DNA from: DASULK01 sp036381835
GTDB taxonomy: Bacteria > Actinomycetota > Actinomycetes > Mycobacteriales > Micromonosporaceae
Length of the DNA: 26,931 nt
Direction of reading: 5' to 3'
NCBI GenBank assembly: GCA_036381835.1
Contig: DASVCA010000044.1
Span: 1 to 26,931, forward strand
The stretch's first letter is position 1, and each line of letters begins with the position of its first letter. Made by a program: the position numbers and the translations under genes. Positions 7,889 through 15,420 of the stretch are shown piece by piece. A model generated the notes under the pieces. The model was given only the letters and a program-made list of their open reading frames with translations, did not search any database and was not told the DNA's origin.

Positions 7889-8461
7889 TCACCATCGCGG
7901 CAGGATTCCGGCGGTCATGGCCTCGGCGAGCGAGGGCGCCTTCGCGTCCTTGTCGGACAGGACCGGGGGTTCGGTCAGCTCCCACGGCAGGGCGAGCTCG
8001 GCGTCGAACGGATCGATCTCGAACTGGGTTCCCGGCACGTAGGGTGTGGACAGCACGTAGCAGATGCAGGTGTCGTCGGTCAGCGCGCGAAACCCGTGCC
8101 CCATGCCCTCGTCGATCAACACCGCCCTGCCGCTCTCGGCGTCGAGCACGTTGCGCACATGCCGGCCGAAGGTCGGGGAGCCGACTCGCAGATCGACCAC
8201 GATGTCTAGCAGGGCGCCGCGCACGCAGGTGACATACTTGGCCTGCCCCGGCGGATTGCGCACGCCGTGCAGGCCACGTACCGTGTTGCGCCGGGAGACC
8301 GAGTAGTTGATCTGTGCCACGGTGAACTCTCGTCCGGTCTCCCGGCGCAGGAGATCGGCGCGGAATCCTTCGTAGAAGCAACCGCGCAGGTCGCGTTGCG
8401 GCCGCGGGGTCACCAGGAAGACCCCGGGTATCTCCGATTCCCGCACCTGCACGACCGGCAC
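7889..8461 (-). CDS. dTDP-4-keto-6-deoxyhexose 3,5-epimerase (RmlC-like)
   Basis: This cupin epimerase of about 190 residues inverts C-5, or C-3 and C-5, of a dTDP-4-keto-6-deoxysugar and is the step that leads to L-sugars. The active-site histidine is H65 in VRGLHGVRNPPGQAKYVTC. GALLDIVVDLRVGSPTFG and IDEGMGHGFRALTDD are family signatures, and the PPGQAKYVTC version is typical of secondary-metabolite epimerases rather than housekeeping RmlC. I chose GTG 8461, with GAGGG a few bases upstream; GTG 8452 is also possible. It is the first sugar gene of the minus-strand block, 85 bp after the livM-like stop. It could be a monofunctional 3- or 5-epimerase, which sequence alone does not settle. Confidence 0.88.
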   Translation of the reverse strand: MPVVQVRESEIPGVFLVTPRPQRDLRGCFYEGFRADLLRRETGREFTVAQINYSVSRRNTVRGLHGVRNPPGQAKYVTCVRGALLDIVVDLRVGSPTFGRHVRNVLDAESGRAVLIDEGMGHGFRALTDDTCICYVLSTPYVPGTQFEIDPFDAELALPWELTEPPVLSDKDAKAPSLAEAMTAGILPRW

Positions 8462-8546
8462 CTGCCCTCTGTCTCGCGACCTCGGGCCAATGCTGCGAGA
8501 GCGGACTAGGTGCCGGTTGGAGCCGCGCTCAAGAACGTGCGACGGA

Positions 8547-9614
8547 CTACTCAGGCGACGGCGGTGGCGACGGCGGCGGGGTGTGCGCCGATCGGTTCGC
8601 CCGGGCCGCCAGCCGGCGCCCGACGAGGGCGGCGGTGGTGCCCCAGATGCCCCGCCGGAAAAGGAGTACGACGAGCACGAATATGGCACCGGTGGCCAGG
8701 CTGACCGCCTGGAACCCGGAGAACGACAACCAGTCCTCCAAGCGCACCAGCAGGGCCGCGCCGAGCACCCCGCCCCACAGTGTTCCGATGCCGCCGAGCA
8801 CGACGACGATCACGGCCTTGCCGGAAGTGGTCCAGTGCAGCGCGTCCAGCGAGACGAACCGGTGGCCCATGACGAACAGTCCGCCGCCCAGCCCGGCGAG
8901 GAACGCCGAGAGAACGAACGCGGTCAGCTTGTAACGGTGCACCGGATACCCGAGGGCGCGCGCCCGTGCCGGGTTGTCCCGGATGCCGATCAGCACCCGG
9001 CCGAAGGGGGAGTGCACGATGCGCCAGGCGGCGGCCAGGCCGAACAGCACGATCGGCAGCGCCGCGTAGTAGAAGTAGTACTCGTCGCTGAGATCGAGCC
9101 CGAACAGTTCACGAGGCACGCTCTGCAGGCCGTTCTCGCCGCCGGTCACGGTGGCCCACTTGTTCGCCACGTAGTAGATCATCTGCGCGAACGCGAGGGT
9201 CACCATGGCGAAGTAGATGCCGGTCCGTTTGACCGCGAGATAGCCGATCGGCAGCGCCAGGAGCGCCGCGATGAGCGCGCCGGCGAGCACCGCGACGGGG
9301 AAGGGTGCGCCGAGGTGGATCGCCACCAACCCGCACGCGTACGCGGACGTCCCCCAGAATGCGGCGTGTCCGAACGACAGCAGCCCCGTGAAGCCGAGCA
9401 GCAGGTCGACCGAGACGGCGAACAGCGCCCAGCAGAGAATGTCGACGGCCACCGCCGGATACAGCCCGTTCGGCAGCCACAGCGCGACGATGAGTCCCGC
9501 GGCCAGCAGACCCATCCGCAGCCACCGCGGGGCGGCACCGGCCGCGAGCAGGGCGGACCGGGGCTGCGCGGACGTCGCTTCGGCCGGCGGGTCGATGGTG
9601 GAGGCATTCGTCAT
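8547..9614 (-). CDS. livM: Liv-type ABC importer, second permease (LivM-like)
   Basis: This integral membrane permease of 355 residues belongs to the branched-chain amino acid (HAAT) importer family. It shows about ten hydrophobic segments and the family stretches LLLGFTGLLSFGHAAFWGTSAY, GYLAVKRTGIYFAMVTLAFAQM and VVVLGGIGTLWGGVLGAALL. An in-frame longer reading upstream was rejected because ATG 9614 overlaps the livH stop (ATGA) and has GGGAGGAG about 9 nt before it. The C-terminal tail after the last membrane segment is proline-rich. As in other importers of this family it would pair with the LivH-like protein to form the channel. The substrate could be a branched-chain amino acid but also an amide, urea or an aromatic acid. 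Confidence 0.92.
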   Translation of the reverse strand: MTNASTIDPPAEATSAQPRSALLAAGAAPRWLRMGLLAAGLIVALWLPNGLYPAVAVDILCWALFAVSVDLLLGFTGLLSFGHAAFWGTSAYACGLVAIHLGAPFPVAVLAGALIAALLALPIGYLAVKRTGIYFAMVTLAFAQMIYYVANKWATVTGGENGLQSVPRELFGLDLSDEYYFYYAALPIVLFGLAAAWRIVHSPFGRVLIGIRDNPARARALGYPVHRYKLTAFVLSAFLAGLGGGLFVMGHRFVSLDALHWTTSGKAVIVVVLGGIGTLWGGVLGAALLVRLEDWLSFSGFQAVSLATGAIFVLVVLLFRRGIWGTTAALVGRRLAARANRSAHTPPPSPPPSPE

Positions 9615-10495
9615 GCCGGTGACTCCTCCCGTCCGAACAGCCCGGCCGGGCGCCACAGCAGCACCGCGGCCATCACGATGAACACCAAGGTCTGCGCCAG
9701 GATCGGCCAGTTCGACGACAGGTAGGCCTCGCCCCACGACTGCACCAGGCCGATGGCGAACCCGGCGGTGACCGAGCCGAAGATCGAGCCGAGTCCGCCG
9801 ATCACCACGACCGCGAAGACCACGATGATCAGATCCGCGCCCATCAGCGGGTTGACCGCGCGCATCGGTGCGGCGAGCACCCCGGCGAGCCCGGCCAGCG
9901 CGACCCCGAAGCCGAAGACCGGGGAGACCCAGCGGCCGACGTTGATGCCGAACGCGCCGGTCAGTTCGGGCCGTTCCGTGGACGCCCGCACCACCATCCC
10001 TACCCGGGTACGACTCAACAGCCACCAGACGCCGAGGCAGATCAGCAGAGCGAAGCCGAGGACGAAGACCCGGTAGGTGGGGAAGGCGAACAGTCCCAGG
10101 TCGACTGAACCGTCCAGTTCCGCCGGCCGCTCGTAAGGGTTGGACTGCACGCCGTACCGCAGTTTCACCACGTCCTGCAGGATCAGGGTGAGGCCGAAGG
10201 TCAGCAGGAAGTTGTAGAGCGGATCCAGCCGGGACAGGCGGTGGATGAAGGCACGCTCCAGCGCCATGCCGAACAGGCCCAGCGCGACCGGCATGATCAG
10301 CAGAGCGGCCCAGAACGGTATCCCAGCTTCGGTGAGCAGCACGTAAGCGCCGAACGCGCCGAGCATGTAGAAGGCGCCGTGGGCGAAGTTGACCACCCGC
10401 AGCATCCCGAAGATGACCGCGAGGCCGAGGGCGAGCAGGGCGTAGAACGCCCCGCTCACCAGCCCGTTGAACGTGTGCAGCAGGAAACCGGTCAT
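9611..10495 (-). CDS. livH: Liv-type ABC importer, first permease (LivH-like)
   Basis: This membrane permease of 294 residues matches LivH in length and pattern. It opens with GLVSGAFYALLALGLAVIFGMLRVVNFAHGAFYMLGAFGAY, typical of the first membrane spans, and ends with VIGGLGSIFGSVTAGFAIGLVQ and VFIVMAAVLLWRPAGLFGRE. The ATG at 10495 follows the binding-protein stop by 7 bp with no evident Shine-Dalgarno, so translation is probably coupled. Its stop overlaps the livM start. It forms the transmembrane half of the importer with LivM, in the cytoplasmic membrane. Confidence 0.93.
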   Translation of the reverse strand: MTGFLLHTFNGLVSGAFYALLALGLAVIFGMLRVVNFAHGAFYMLGAFGAYVLLTEAGIPFWAALLIMPVALGLFGMALERAFIHRLSRLDPLYNFLLTFGLTLILQDVVKLRYGVQSNPYERPAELDGSVDLGLFAFPTYRVFVLGFALLICLGVWWLLSRTRVGMVVRASTERPELTGAFGINVGRWVSPVFGFGVALAGLAGVLAAPMRAVNPLMGADLIIVVFAVVVIGGLGSIFGSVTAGFAIGLVQSWGEAYLSSNWPILAQTLVFIVMAAVLLWRPAGLFGREESPA

Positions 10496-10502
10496 CGCGG
10501 CG

Positions 10503-11747
10503 TCACAGCTTGCAGTCGGGTGAGGGTGTCCGGAATGCCTGCTCCGCCGGGATGGTCTTGAGGACCTTGACGTAGTCCCACGGCTCGGTCACCTCGGCCG
10601 CCGGCTTGACCTGGGCGAGGTAGGCGTCGTGGATGACCCGGTGGTCCTCGGCGCGGATCTTCCCGTTGCGCAGGAAGACGTCCTCTACCGTCTTGCCCTC
10701 CAACTCCTTGACCACCGTGTCGGCGTCGTCCGTGCCCGCCGCCTGGACGGCTTCCAGGTACTGCAGGGCCGCCGAGTAGTTGGCGGCGTGGGCGAACGTC
10801 GGCCGGGCCCCGGTCTCCTTCATGAACCGGTCGGCGAACTCGCGGTTCTTCGCGTCGAAGTTCCAGTACCAGGCGTCGGTGTAGGTGGTGCCGGCGAGCG
10901 CGTCCGGAGTGAGCGAGTGGATGTCGGTCAGGAACATCAGCCCGACCGCGAGCCCGATGCCCTGGTCGCGCAGTTTGAACTCGTTGTACTGCTTCACCAG
11001 GTTGACCAGGTCGGCGCCGGCCTGCATGGTGCCGAGCACGTCCGGCTTCGGGTTCAGCGTGGGCGCCTTGAGCAGGAAGGTGGAGAAGTCGTCGTTGGGG
11101 AAGGGCGTCGCGTCCTTCGCCACGATCGAGCCGCCGGCCGCCTGCACCGCGGCGGAGAAACTCTTCTCCATGTCCTGGCCGAAGGCGTAGTCCGGGTAGA
11201 CGATGTACCAGTTCTTCGCACCCTGCTCGGTGACCGTCCGGCCGGTGCCGTTGGCCAGCATGTACGTGTCGTACGCGTAGTGGAACGTGTACTTGTTGCA
11301 GGCCTTGCCGGTCAGGTCGGTGGTCGCTCCGGTGATGTTGAAGTACAGCTTCTTCTCGGCCTTCGCCACATCGGCCACTTTGAGCGCCGCCGACGAGGTG
11401 GGCACGTCGAGGATGATGTCGACGCCCCGCCGCTGGTACATCTCCGCCGCCTTGGTGTTGGCGATGTCCGGCTTGTTCTGGTGATCGGCGTCGACCACCT
11501 CGATGTTCTCGGTGATCGCCTGGTCGCCGTACTTGGCCTTGAAGTCGGCGACCGCCATCTCGACGGCCTTGACCGAGTTCTTACCCGACAGTTCGAGGTA
11601 GACGCCCGACTGGTCGTTGAGCACGCCCAGCACGATCTTGCCGTCGGTCAGCTTCGAGTCCGAGGAACCCTTCGGACCTCCGCCGCCGCAGCCGGCGGCC
11701 AGCAGCACGGCGACCGACGCCGCCGCCACAGCAGTTGTTCTGCGCAT
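10503..11747 (-). CDS. livK: Liv-type substrate-binding lipoprotein
   Basis: This extracellular solute-binding lipoprotein has 414 residues. A signal peptide with MRRT start ends in the lipobox LLAAGC (C20), followed by a glycine-rich linker. The mature part has the type I periplasmic-binding fold of the Leu/Ile/Val-binding family (KIVLGVLNDQSGVYLELSG near the start; WYIVYPDYAFGQDME in the middle). Several aromatic and acidic residues make a ligand other than a branched-chain amino acid plausible, but I cannot assign one. The start ATG 11747 has GAAGGGG upstream; a GTG two codons earlier is in frame. It lies between livF and livH, an order found in many actinomycete importers. Confidence 0.92.
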   Translation of the reverse strand: MRRTTAVAAASVAVLLAAGCGGGGPKGSSDSKLTDGKIVLGVLNDQSGVYLELSGKNSVKAVEMAVADFKAKYGDQAITENIEVVDADHQNKPDIANTKAAEMYQRRGVDIILDVPTSSAALKVADVAKAEKKLYFNITGATTDLTGKACNKYTFHYAYDTYMLANGTGRTVTEQGAKNWYIVYPDYAFGQDMEKSFSAAVQAAGGSIVAKDATPFPNDDFSTFLLKAPTLNPKPDVLGTMQAGADLVNLVKQYNEFKLRDQGIGLAVGLMFLTDIHSLTPDALAGTTYTDAWYWNFDAKNREFADRFMKETGARPTFAHAANYSAALQYLEAVQAAGTDDADTVVKELEGKTVEDVFLRNGKIRAEDHRVIHDAYLAQVKPAAEVTEPWDYVKVLKTIPAEQAFRTPSPDCKL

Positions 11748-11795
11748 GTGCACCCCTTCACTTGAGTACCGGACGCCCGGCAGGCCGTCGGCTGA

Positions 11796-12488
11796 TCAGA
11801 TCCCGAGGTAGGTGAGCAGCTCCCGATCGCGGGCGCGCACCTCGGCGTTGTCCATGGACTCCACGATCCGTCCCTCGGCCAGCAGGTAGTGCCGGTCGGC
11901 GACGCCCGTGGCGAAGTGGAGGTTCTGCTCGACCAGCAGTACCGTGACCCCGTGCTGCTTGGCCTGGCGGATGATGTCGCCGACCTGCTGCACGAGCAGC
12001 GGCGAGAGGCCCTCGGTCGGCTCGTCGCAGAGCAGCAGCCGGGCCCCCATGCGCAGTACCCGGGCCAGGGCGAGCATCTGCTGTTCCCCACCGGACAGGG
12101 TGGTCGCCGGGCTGGCGCGTCGCTCGTACAGTGCGGGGAACGTCTCATACACCCGCTCGAGCGGCCACGGCTGCGGCCCGACGACCGGCGGCAGCGTCAG
12201 GTTCTCCGCTACCGAGAGGTTGGCGTAGCTGCCCCGGTCGTCGGGCACCCAGCCCAGCCCGAGCCGGGCCCGCCGGTAGGCGGGGAGCCGTCCGATGTCG
12301 CGACCGTCGAGTTCGATCGTGCCCCGCGCCCCGCTGTGCAACCCCATCACGCAGCGCAGGAGCGTGGTCTTGCCCGCTCCGTTGCGGCCGATCAGCGTGA
12401 CCACCTCGCCGGCTTCGACGGTGAGGCCGACCGCCCGCAGCACCTGCGCCTCGCCGTACCAGGCGGACAGGTTGTCAATGCGCAGCAT
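11796..12488 (-). CDS. livF: Liv-type ABC importer ATPase 2 (LivF-like)
   Basis: This ATPase of 230 residues has Walker A GRNGAGKTT, the ABC signature TLSGGEQQMLALARVL and Walker B LLLCDEPTEGLSP, the last with the EGLSP ending typical of LivF. It hydrolyses ATP at the cytoplasmic face to drive import. Its start lies 14 bp inside the end of livG, so the two ATPases are cotranscribed and coupled. GGGGG precedes the ATG closely. After its stop there is a 48-bp gap to the binding-protein gene. Confidence 0.93.
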   Translation of the reverse strand: MLRIDNLSAWYGEAQVLRAVGLTVEAGEVVTLIGRNGAGKTTLLRCVMGLHSGARGTIELDGRDIGRLPAYRRARLGLGWVPDDRGSYANLSVAENLTLPPVVGPQPWPLERVYETFPALYERRASPATTLSGGEQQMLALARVLRMGARLLLCDEPTEGLSPLLVQQVGDIIRQAKQHGVTVLLVEQNLHFATGVADRHYLLAEGRIVESMDNAEVRARDRELLTYLGI

Positions 12489-13236
12489 CGGCCACCCCCA
12501 GATACGCGGTGATCACCCGTTCGTCGGTCCGGACCTGCTCGTACGGGCCCTCCACCAGAACCCGCCCGGCCTGCAGGACGGTGACCATGTCGGCCAGTCG
12601 CCCGACCACACTCATGTTGTGTTCGACCAGCACCACTGTCCGGCCCTCGCGGACCCGGCTGATCAGCTCGACGGTCCGATCGACGTCCTCCAGGCCCATG
12701 CCGGCGGTCGGTTCGTCGAGCAGCAGCACCTTCGGATCGAGCGCCAGGGCGATCGCGAGCTCCAGCGCCCGCTTACGCCCGTACGGGAGCGCGTCCGCGG
12801 GCGTGTCGGCGAACTCGATCAGCCCGACCAGATCGAGCAGCTCCCGCGCCCTGCTCCGGTAGCGGCGCATCAGCTTCGCCGAGCGCCAGAATCGCCAGCC
12901 CAATCCGCTGCCGCTTTGCAACGCGAGCTGTACGTGTTCGACGGCGGACAGCTCCGGGAACAGGCTGGTGATCTGGAACGAGCGGGCGACCCCGAGCCGG
13001 GTGACCCGCTCCGGCGGCAGGCCGGTGACATCGCGCCCGTCGAGTTCGATGCGCCCAGCGGTCGGGCGCAGAAACCCGGTGAGCAGGTTGAACAGGGTGG
13101 TCTTGCCGGCACCGTTCGGCCCGACCAGGGCGTGTACGGTGCCTTGCGCCACTCGAAGGTCGACGCGGTCCACTGCCCGGAAGCCCCGGAAGTCCCGGGT
13201 CAGCCCGTGGACCGCGAGGATCGTCGCTCCCGCCAT
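12475..13236 (-). CDS. livG: Liv-type ABC importer ATPase 1 (LivG-like)
   Basis: This ATPase of 253 residues has Walker A VGPNGAGKTTLFNLLTGF, a degenerate signature LPYGRKRALELAIAL and Walker B VLLLDEPTAGM followed by the D-loop region, as in LivG. I chose ATG 13236 because GGAGGG lies 5 nt upstream; a longer in-frame start at 13287 would add 17 residues without similarity and would overlap the palindrome at 13259-13290. It is the first gene of the livGFKHM-like operon. Both ATPases together form the nucleotide-binding heterodimer. Confidence 0.92.
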   Translation of the reverse strand: MAGATILAVHGLTRDFRGFRAVDRVDLRVAQGTVHALVGPNGAGKTTLFNLLTGFLRPTAGRIELDGRDVTGLPPERVTRLGVARSFQITSLFPELSAVEHVQLALQSGSGLGWRFWRSAKLMRRYRSRARELLDLVGLIEFADTPADALPYGRKRALELAIALALDPKVLLLDEPTAGMGLEDVDRTVELISRVREGRTVVLVEHNMSVVGRLADMVTVLQAGRVLVEGPYEQVRTDERVITAYLGVADAAH

Positions 13237-13258
13237 CGCCACCCTCCGCCCGGTCCGA

Positions 13259-13290
13259 CATGTGGCACGGCCAGTGAGCGGTGTCACATG
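13259..13290. promoter_or_regulatory. inverted repeat upstream of liv-like operon (candidate operator)
   Basis: Arms CATGTGGCAC (13259-13268) and GTGTCACATG (13281-13290) match at 9 of 10 positions as an inverted repeat with a 12-bp centre. This gives half-sites two helical turns apart, ideal for a dimeric regulator. It lies 23-54 bp upstream of the livG start, in the 243-bp gap before the operon. The pattern suggests a repressor site for the importer, and possibly for the sugar genes behind it. The regulator is not identified. Confidence 0.55.
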
Positions 13291-13346
13291 GCCGCGTGCT
13301 GTGGGAAAGGTACGGCCCTGATCTACCCCGGCCTATCCATGTTCAG

Positions 13347-13386
13347 CACATATTCCGAGCCCAGGGTGCGGGTTGGACCCACATAT
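13347..13386. repeat. paired CACATAT direct repeats in liv upstream region
   Basis: CACATAT occurs at 13347-13353 and 13380-13386, 33 bp or about three helical turns apart, in the otherwise GC-rich gap upstream of livG. This AT-rich patch is the likeliest place for the operon promoter, and the repeats could be activator sites. No clean -35/-10 pair is seen, so this is weak. Confidence 0.3.
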
Positions 13387-13433
13387 GTCTTCCGGTGACG
13401 CTCTCGCGTCGTCTGGGATCCGCTGCACACGCA

Positions 13434-13468
13434 CGGGGCCGGGCCAGGGAAGCCCTGGCCCGGCCCCG
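13434..13468 (-). terminator. hairpin terminator after proX-like gene
   Basis: A 16-bp perfect inverted repeat (13434-13449 with 13453-13468) encloses the 3-nt loop aag. It begins 12 bp beyond the stop of the binding-protein gene on the minus strand and separates this operon from the liv-like operon downstream. Confidence 0.85.
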
Positions 13469-13479
13469 CTGCTGGAAGG

Positions 13480-14379
13480 TCACGCAGCCGACAGCGTGCC
13501 GAGGTAGTCGGGGTTGGCTTTCAGCCACTCCTCGACGGCCTTCTCCTCATCGTCCTTGTGGACGTTGAACATCAGATCCTCGAGCGAGCCGAGCTGCTGG
13601 TCGTCCATCCGGAACCGCTTCAGCTTTTCGGTCACCTCGGGGAAGTCGGCGCTGAAACCGGAGCGGGCCAGGATGGTGATCTCTTCCGCGCCGCCGAGCG
13701 TCCCTTCCGGATCCGCCAGGTCCTTCAGCTCATACTTCGCGTACGCCCAGTGAGGGTGCCACAGCGTGACCACGATCGGCTTGCGGCCGGCGATGGCGGC
13801 GTCCAGCGCGGCCAGCATGGCCGGCGTGGAGGACGTCTTCAACTTCATCGCCCCGGACATCCCGTAGGTCGGGATCACCTTGTCCTGGGTGGCCGCGGTC
13901 AGCCCGGCGCCCGGCTCGATGCCGATGATCTCACCGTCGAACAGATCCTTGTGTGCGGCCAGATCGGCCAGCGAGTTGACCTGATCCACGTACGCGGGCA
14001 CCGCGATGCTCAGGCTGGCGTTGTCGTACCAGACTCCGATCTTCTCGATCCGGTCGCCGTACGTCTGCCAATAGGAGGCGTGCGTCTGCGGGAGCCAACT
14101 GTCGAGGAAGAGATCCAGGTCTCCCTCGGCGAGGCCCTGATAGACGAGGCCTGCCTCGACGTTCTTCAACTCGACCTGGTAGCCCTCGGACTCCAGGATG
14201 TGGCGCCACAGGTACGAGGCGGCGATCGCCTCATCCCACGCCATGTAACCGATCGTGATCTTCTTGGTGTCGCCGGTGTCGCTTCCGCCGGAATCGTCGC
14301 CGCAGGCGGCGACGCCGACCAGCGCGAAGACAGCGGCGACTGCGAGCGCCATTCGGCGGGTGAGCTTCCTACTCCACAT
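13480..14379 (-). CDS. proX: glycine betaine/choline-type substrate-binding lipoprotein (ProX/OpuAC)
   Basis: This is a substrate-binding lipoprotein of 299 residues. The signal peptide MWSRKLTRRMALAVAAV ends in a lipobox-like VAAC (C26), followed by a polar DDSGGSD linker. The mature part has the OpuAC pattern: KITIGYMAWDEAIAASYLW, GLAEGDLDLFLDSWLP and VTLWHPHWAYAKYEL. Trp and Tyr residues such as W in MAWDE and WHPHW are of the sort that form the aromatic cage for quaternary amines. The start ATG 14379 is preceded by GGGAAGG. It follows the permease gene after 153 bp that hold a small hairpin, and is ended by a strong terminator. Choline or proline betaine are alternative ligands. Confidence 0.9.
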   Translation of the reverse strand: MWSRKLTRRMALAVAAVFALVGVAACGDDSGGSDTGDTKKITIGYMAWDEAIAASYLWRHILESEGYQVELKNVEAGLVYQGLAEGDLDLFLDSWLPQTHASYWQTYGDRIEKIGVWYDNASLSIAVPAYVDQVNSLADLAAHKDLFDGEIIGIEPGAGLTAATQDKVIPTYGMSGAMKLKTSSTPAMLAALDAAIAGRKPIVVTLWHPHWAYAKYELKDLADPEGTLGGAEEITILARSGFSADFPEVTEKLKRFRMDDQQLGSLEDLMFNVHKDDEEKAVEEWLKANPDYLGTLSAA

Positions 14380-14457
14380 GGTTTTCCTTCCCTTACTTGA
14401 GTGGGATTCAGCGTGACGGCGGTAATCGCGGACGCGCAGACACCCGCCGTCACACTG

Positions 14458-14479
14458 CTGACTCCCCCTTTGGGGTCAG
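14458..14479 (-). other. small hairpin between permease and binding-protein genes
   Basis: CTGA/TCAG and CCCC/GGGG pair around a 4-nt loop, with a 2-nt bulge, in the 153-bp gap between the proW-like stop and the proX-like start. Such elements in importer operons may stabilise upstream mRNA or act as partial terminators. The stem is short, so the call is tentative. Confidence 0.35.
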
Positions 14480-14532
14480 GGTTGTGTTCGGCCTCCTTCT
14501 CGATGGCACAGGTGTTCGGGATCTGGTGCAGA

Positions 14533-15420
14533 TCAGGCCCGCTGCATGGCACGCTGCGCTTTGGCCGCGGGCGAGCGGGCGCCGATCGAGTCGGTGAGCC
14601 GGTCCAGCACCACCGCGAGGATCACCACAGCGATGCCGCCTTCGAAGCCGGTGTCCACCTGTACCCGGGCCAGCGCCGTCATGATCACATCGCCCAGGCC
14701 GCCGGCCCCGACCATGCCGGCGATGACCACCATGGAAAGCGACAACATGATCACCTGGTTGACGCCGGACATGATGGTCGGCAGCGCCAGTGGGAGCTTG
14801 GTGCGCAACAGGATGGCCCACGGGGACGCGCCGAAGGCTTCACCGGCCTCGATGACTTCGCGGTCGACCTGACGCAGGCCGAGTTCGGTCAGCCGTACGC
14901 CGGGTGGCATCGCGAACACGACCGTGGCCAGCACACCCGGCACGATGCCGATGCCGAAGAACGAGATCACCGGAATCAGATAGACGAACGCGGGCATCGT
15001 CTGCATCAGGTCCAACATCGGACGGGCCAGCGCAAAGGCCCGCCGGTTCTCGGCGATGAATATCCCGAGCGGGATCGCGATCACCAGCGCGAGAGCGCTG
15101 GCGACGACGACCGCGGCGAGGGTGTCCATCGTCTCGTCCCAGAACGGCATTCCGGCGACGAGTCCCAGGCCGAGCGCGGTACCGAGCCCGAATTTCCAAC
15201 CGCGCAGCCACCAGCCGAGCAGCGCGAAGATCAGCACCATTACCACGGCGGGTGGCGCCTTCAGGAGCTCGGCCAGCGGCTCCACCAGCGAGTCGACCGT
15301 CGCGGAGATGGCGTCGAAGGCCGGCCGTAGCGTGTCGCGTGCCCACTCGACCAGAGCCTTGAAGGCGTCGCCTACCGGGACGTATGGCACCAGCTCGTCC
15401 AGCGGATTGTCGCCCCTCAT
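14533..15420 (-). CDS. proW: glycine betaine-type ABC permease (ProW/OpuAB)
   Basis: This membrane permease of 295 residues has the ProW pattern: an N-terminal DAFKALVEWARDTLRPAFDAI region, then about six membrane spans from VVMVLIFALLGWWLRG onward. The EAA-type coupling loop is GEAFGASPWAILLRTKLPLALP, which meets the ATPase. The ATG overlaps the stop of the ATPase gene (ATGA), with GAGGGGGAG upstream. It works with ProV and ProX as an osmoprotectant importer in the cytoplasmic membrane. Confidence 0.92.
   Translation of the reverse strand: MRGDNPLDELVPYVPVGDAFKALVEWARDTLRPAFDAISATVDSLVEPLAELLKAPPAVVMVLIFALLGWWLRGWKFGLGTALGLGLVAGMPFWDETMDTLAAVVVASALALVIAIPLGIFIAENRRAFALARPMLDLMQTMPAFVYLIPVISFFGIGIVPGVLATVVFAMPPGVRLTELGLRQVDREVIEAGEAFGASPWAILLRTKLPLALPTIMSGVNQVIMLSLSMVVIAGMVGAGGLGDVIMTALARVQVDTGFEGGIAVVILAVVLDRLTDSIGARSPAAKAQRAMQRA

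Noticed and set aside
6739..8232. 497-codon open frame antisense to the aminotransferase and epimerase
   Set aside because: It mirrors two well-supported genes and has no recognisable motif; long antisense frames are expected from third-position GC bias.
8472..8500. TCTCGC/GCGAGA inverted repeat between livM-like and epimerase genes
   Set aside because: Only six pairs with a 17-nt loop and no T-run; too weak to call a terminator.
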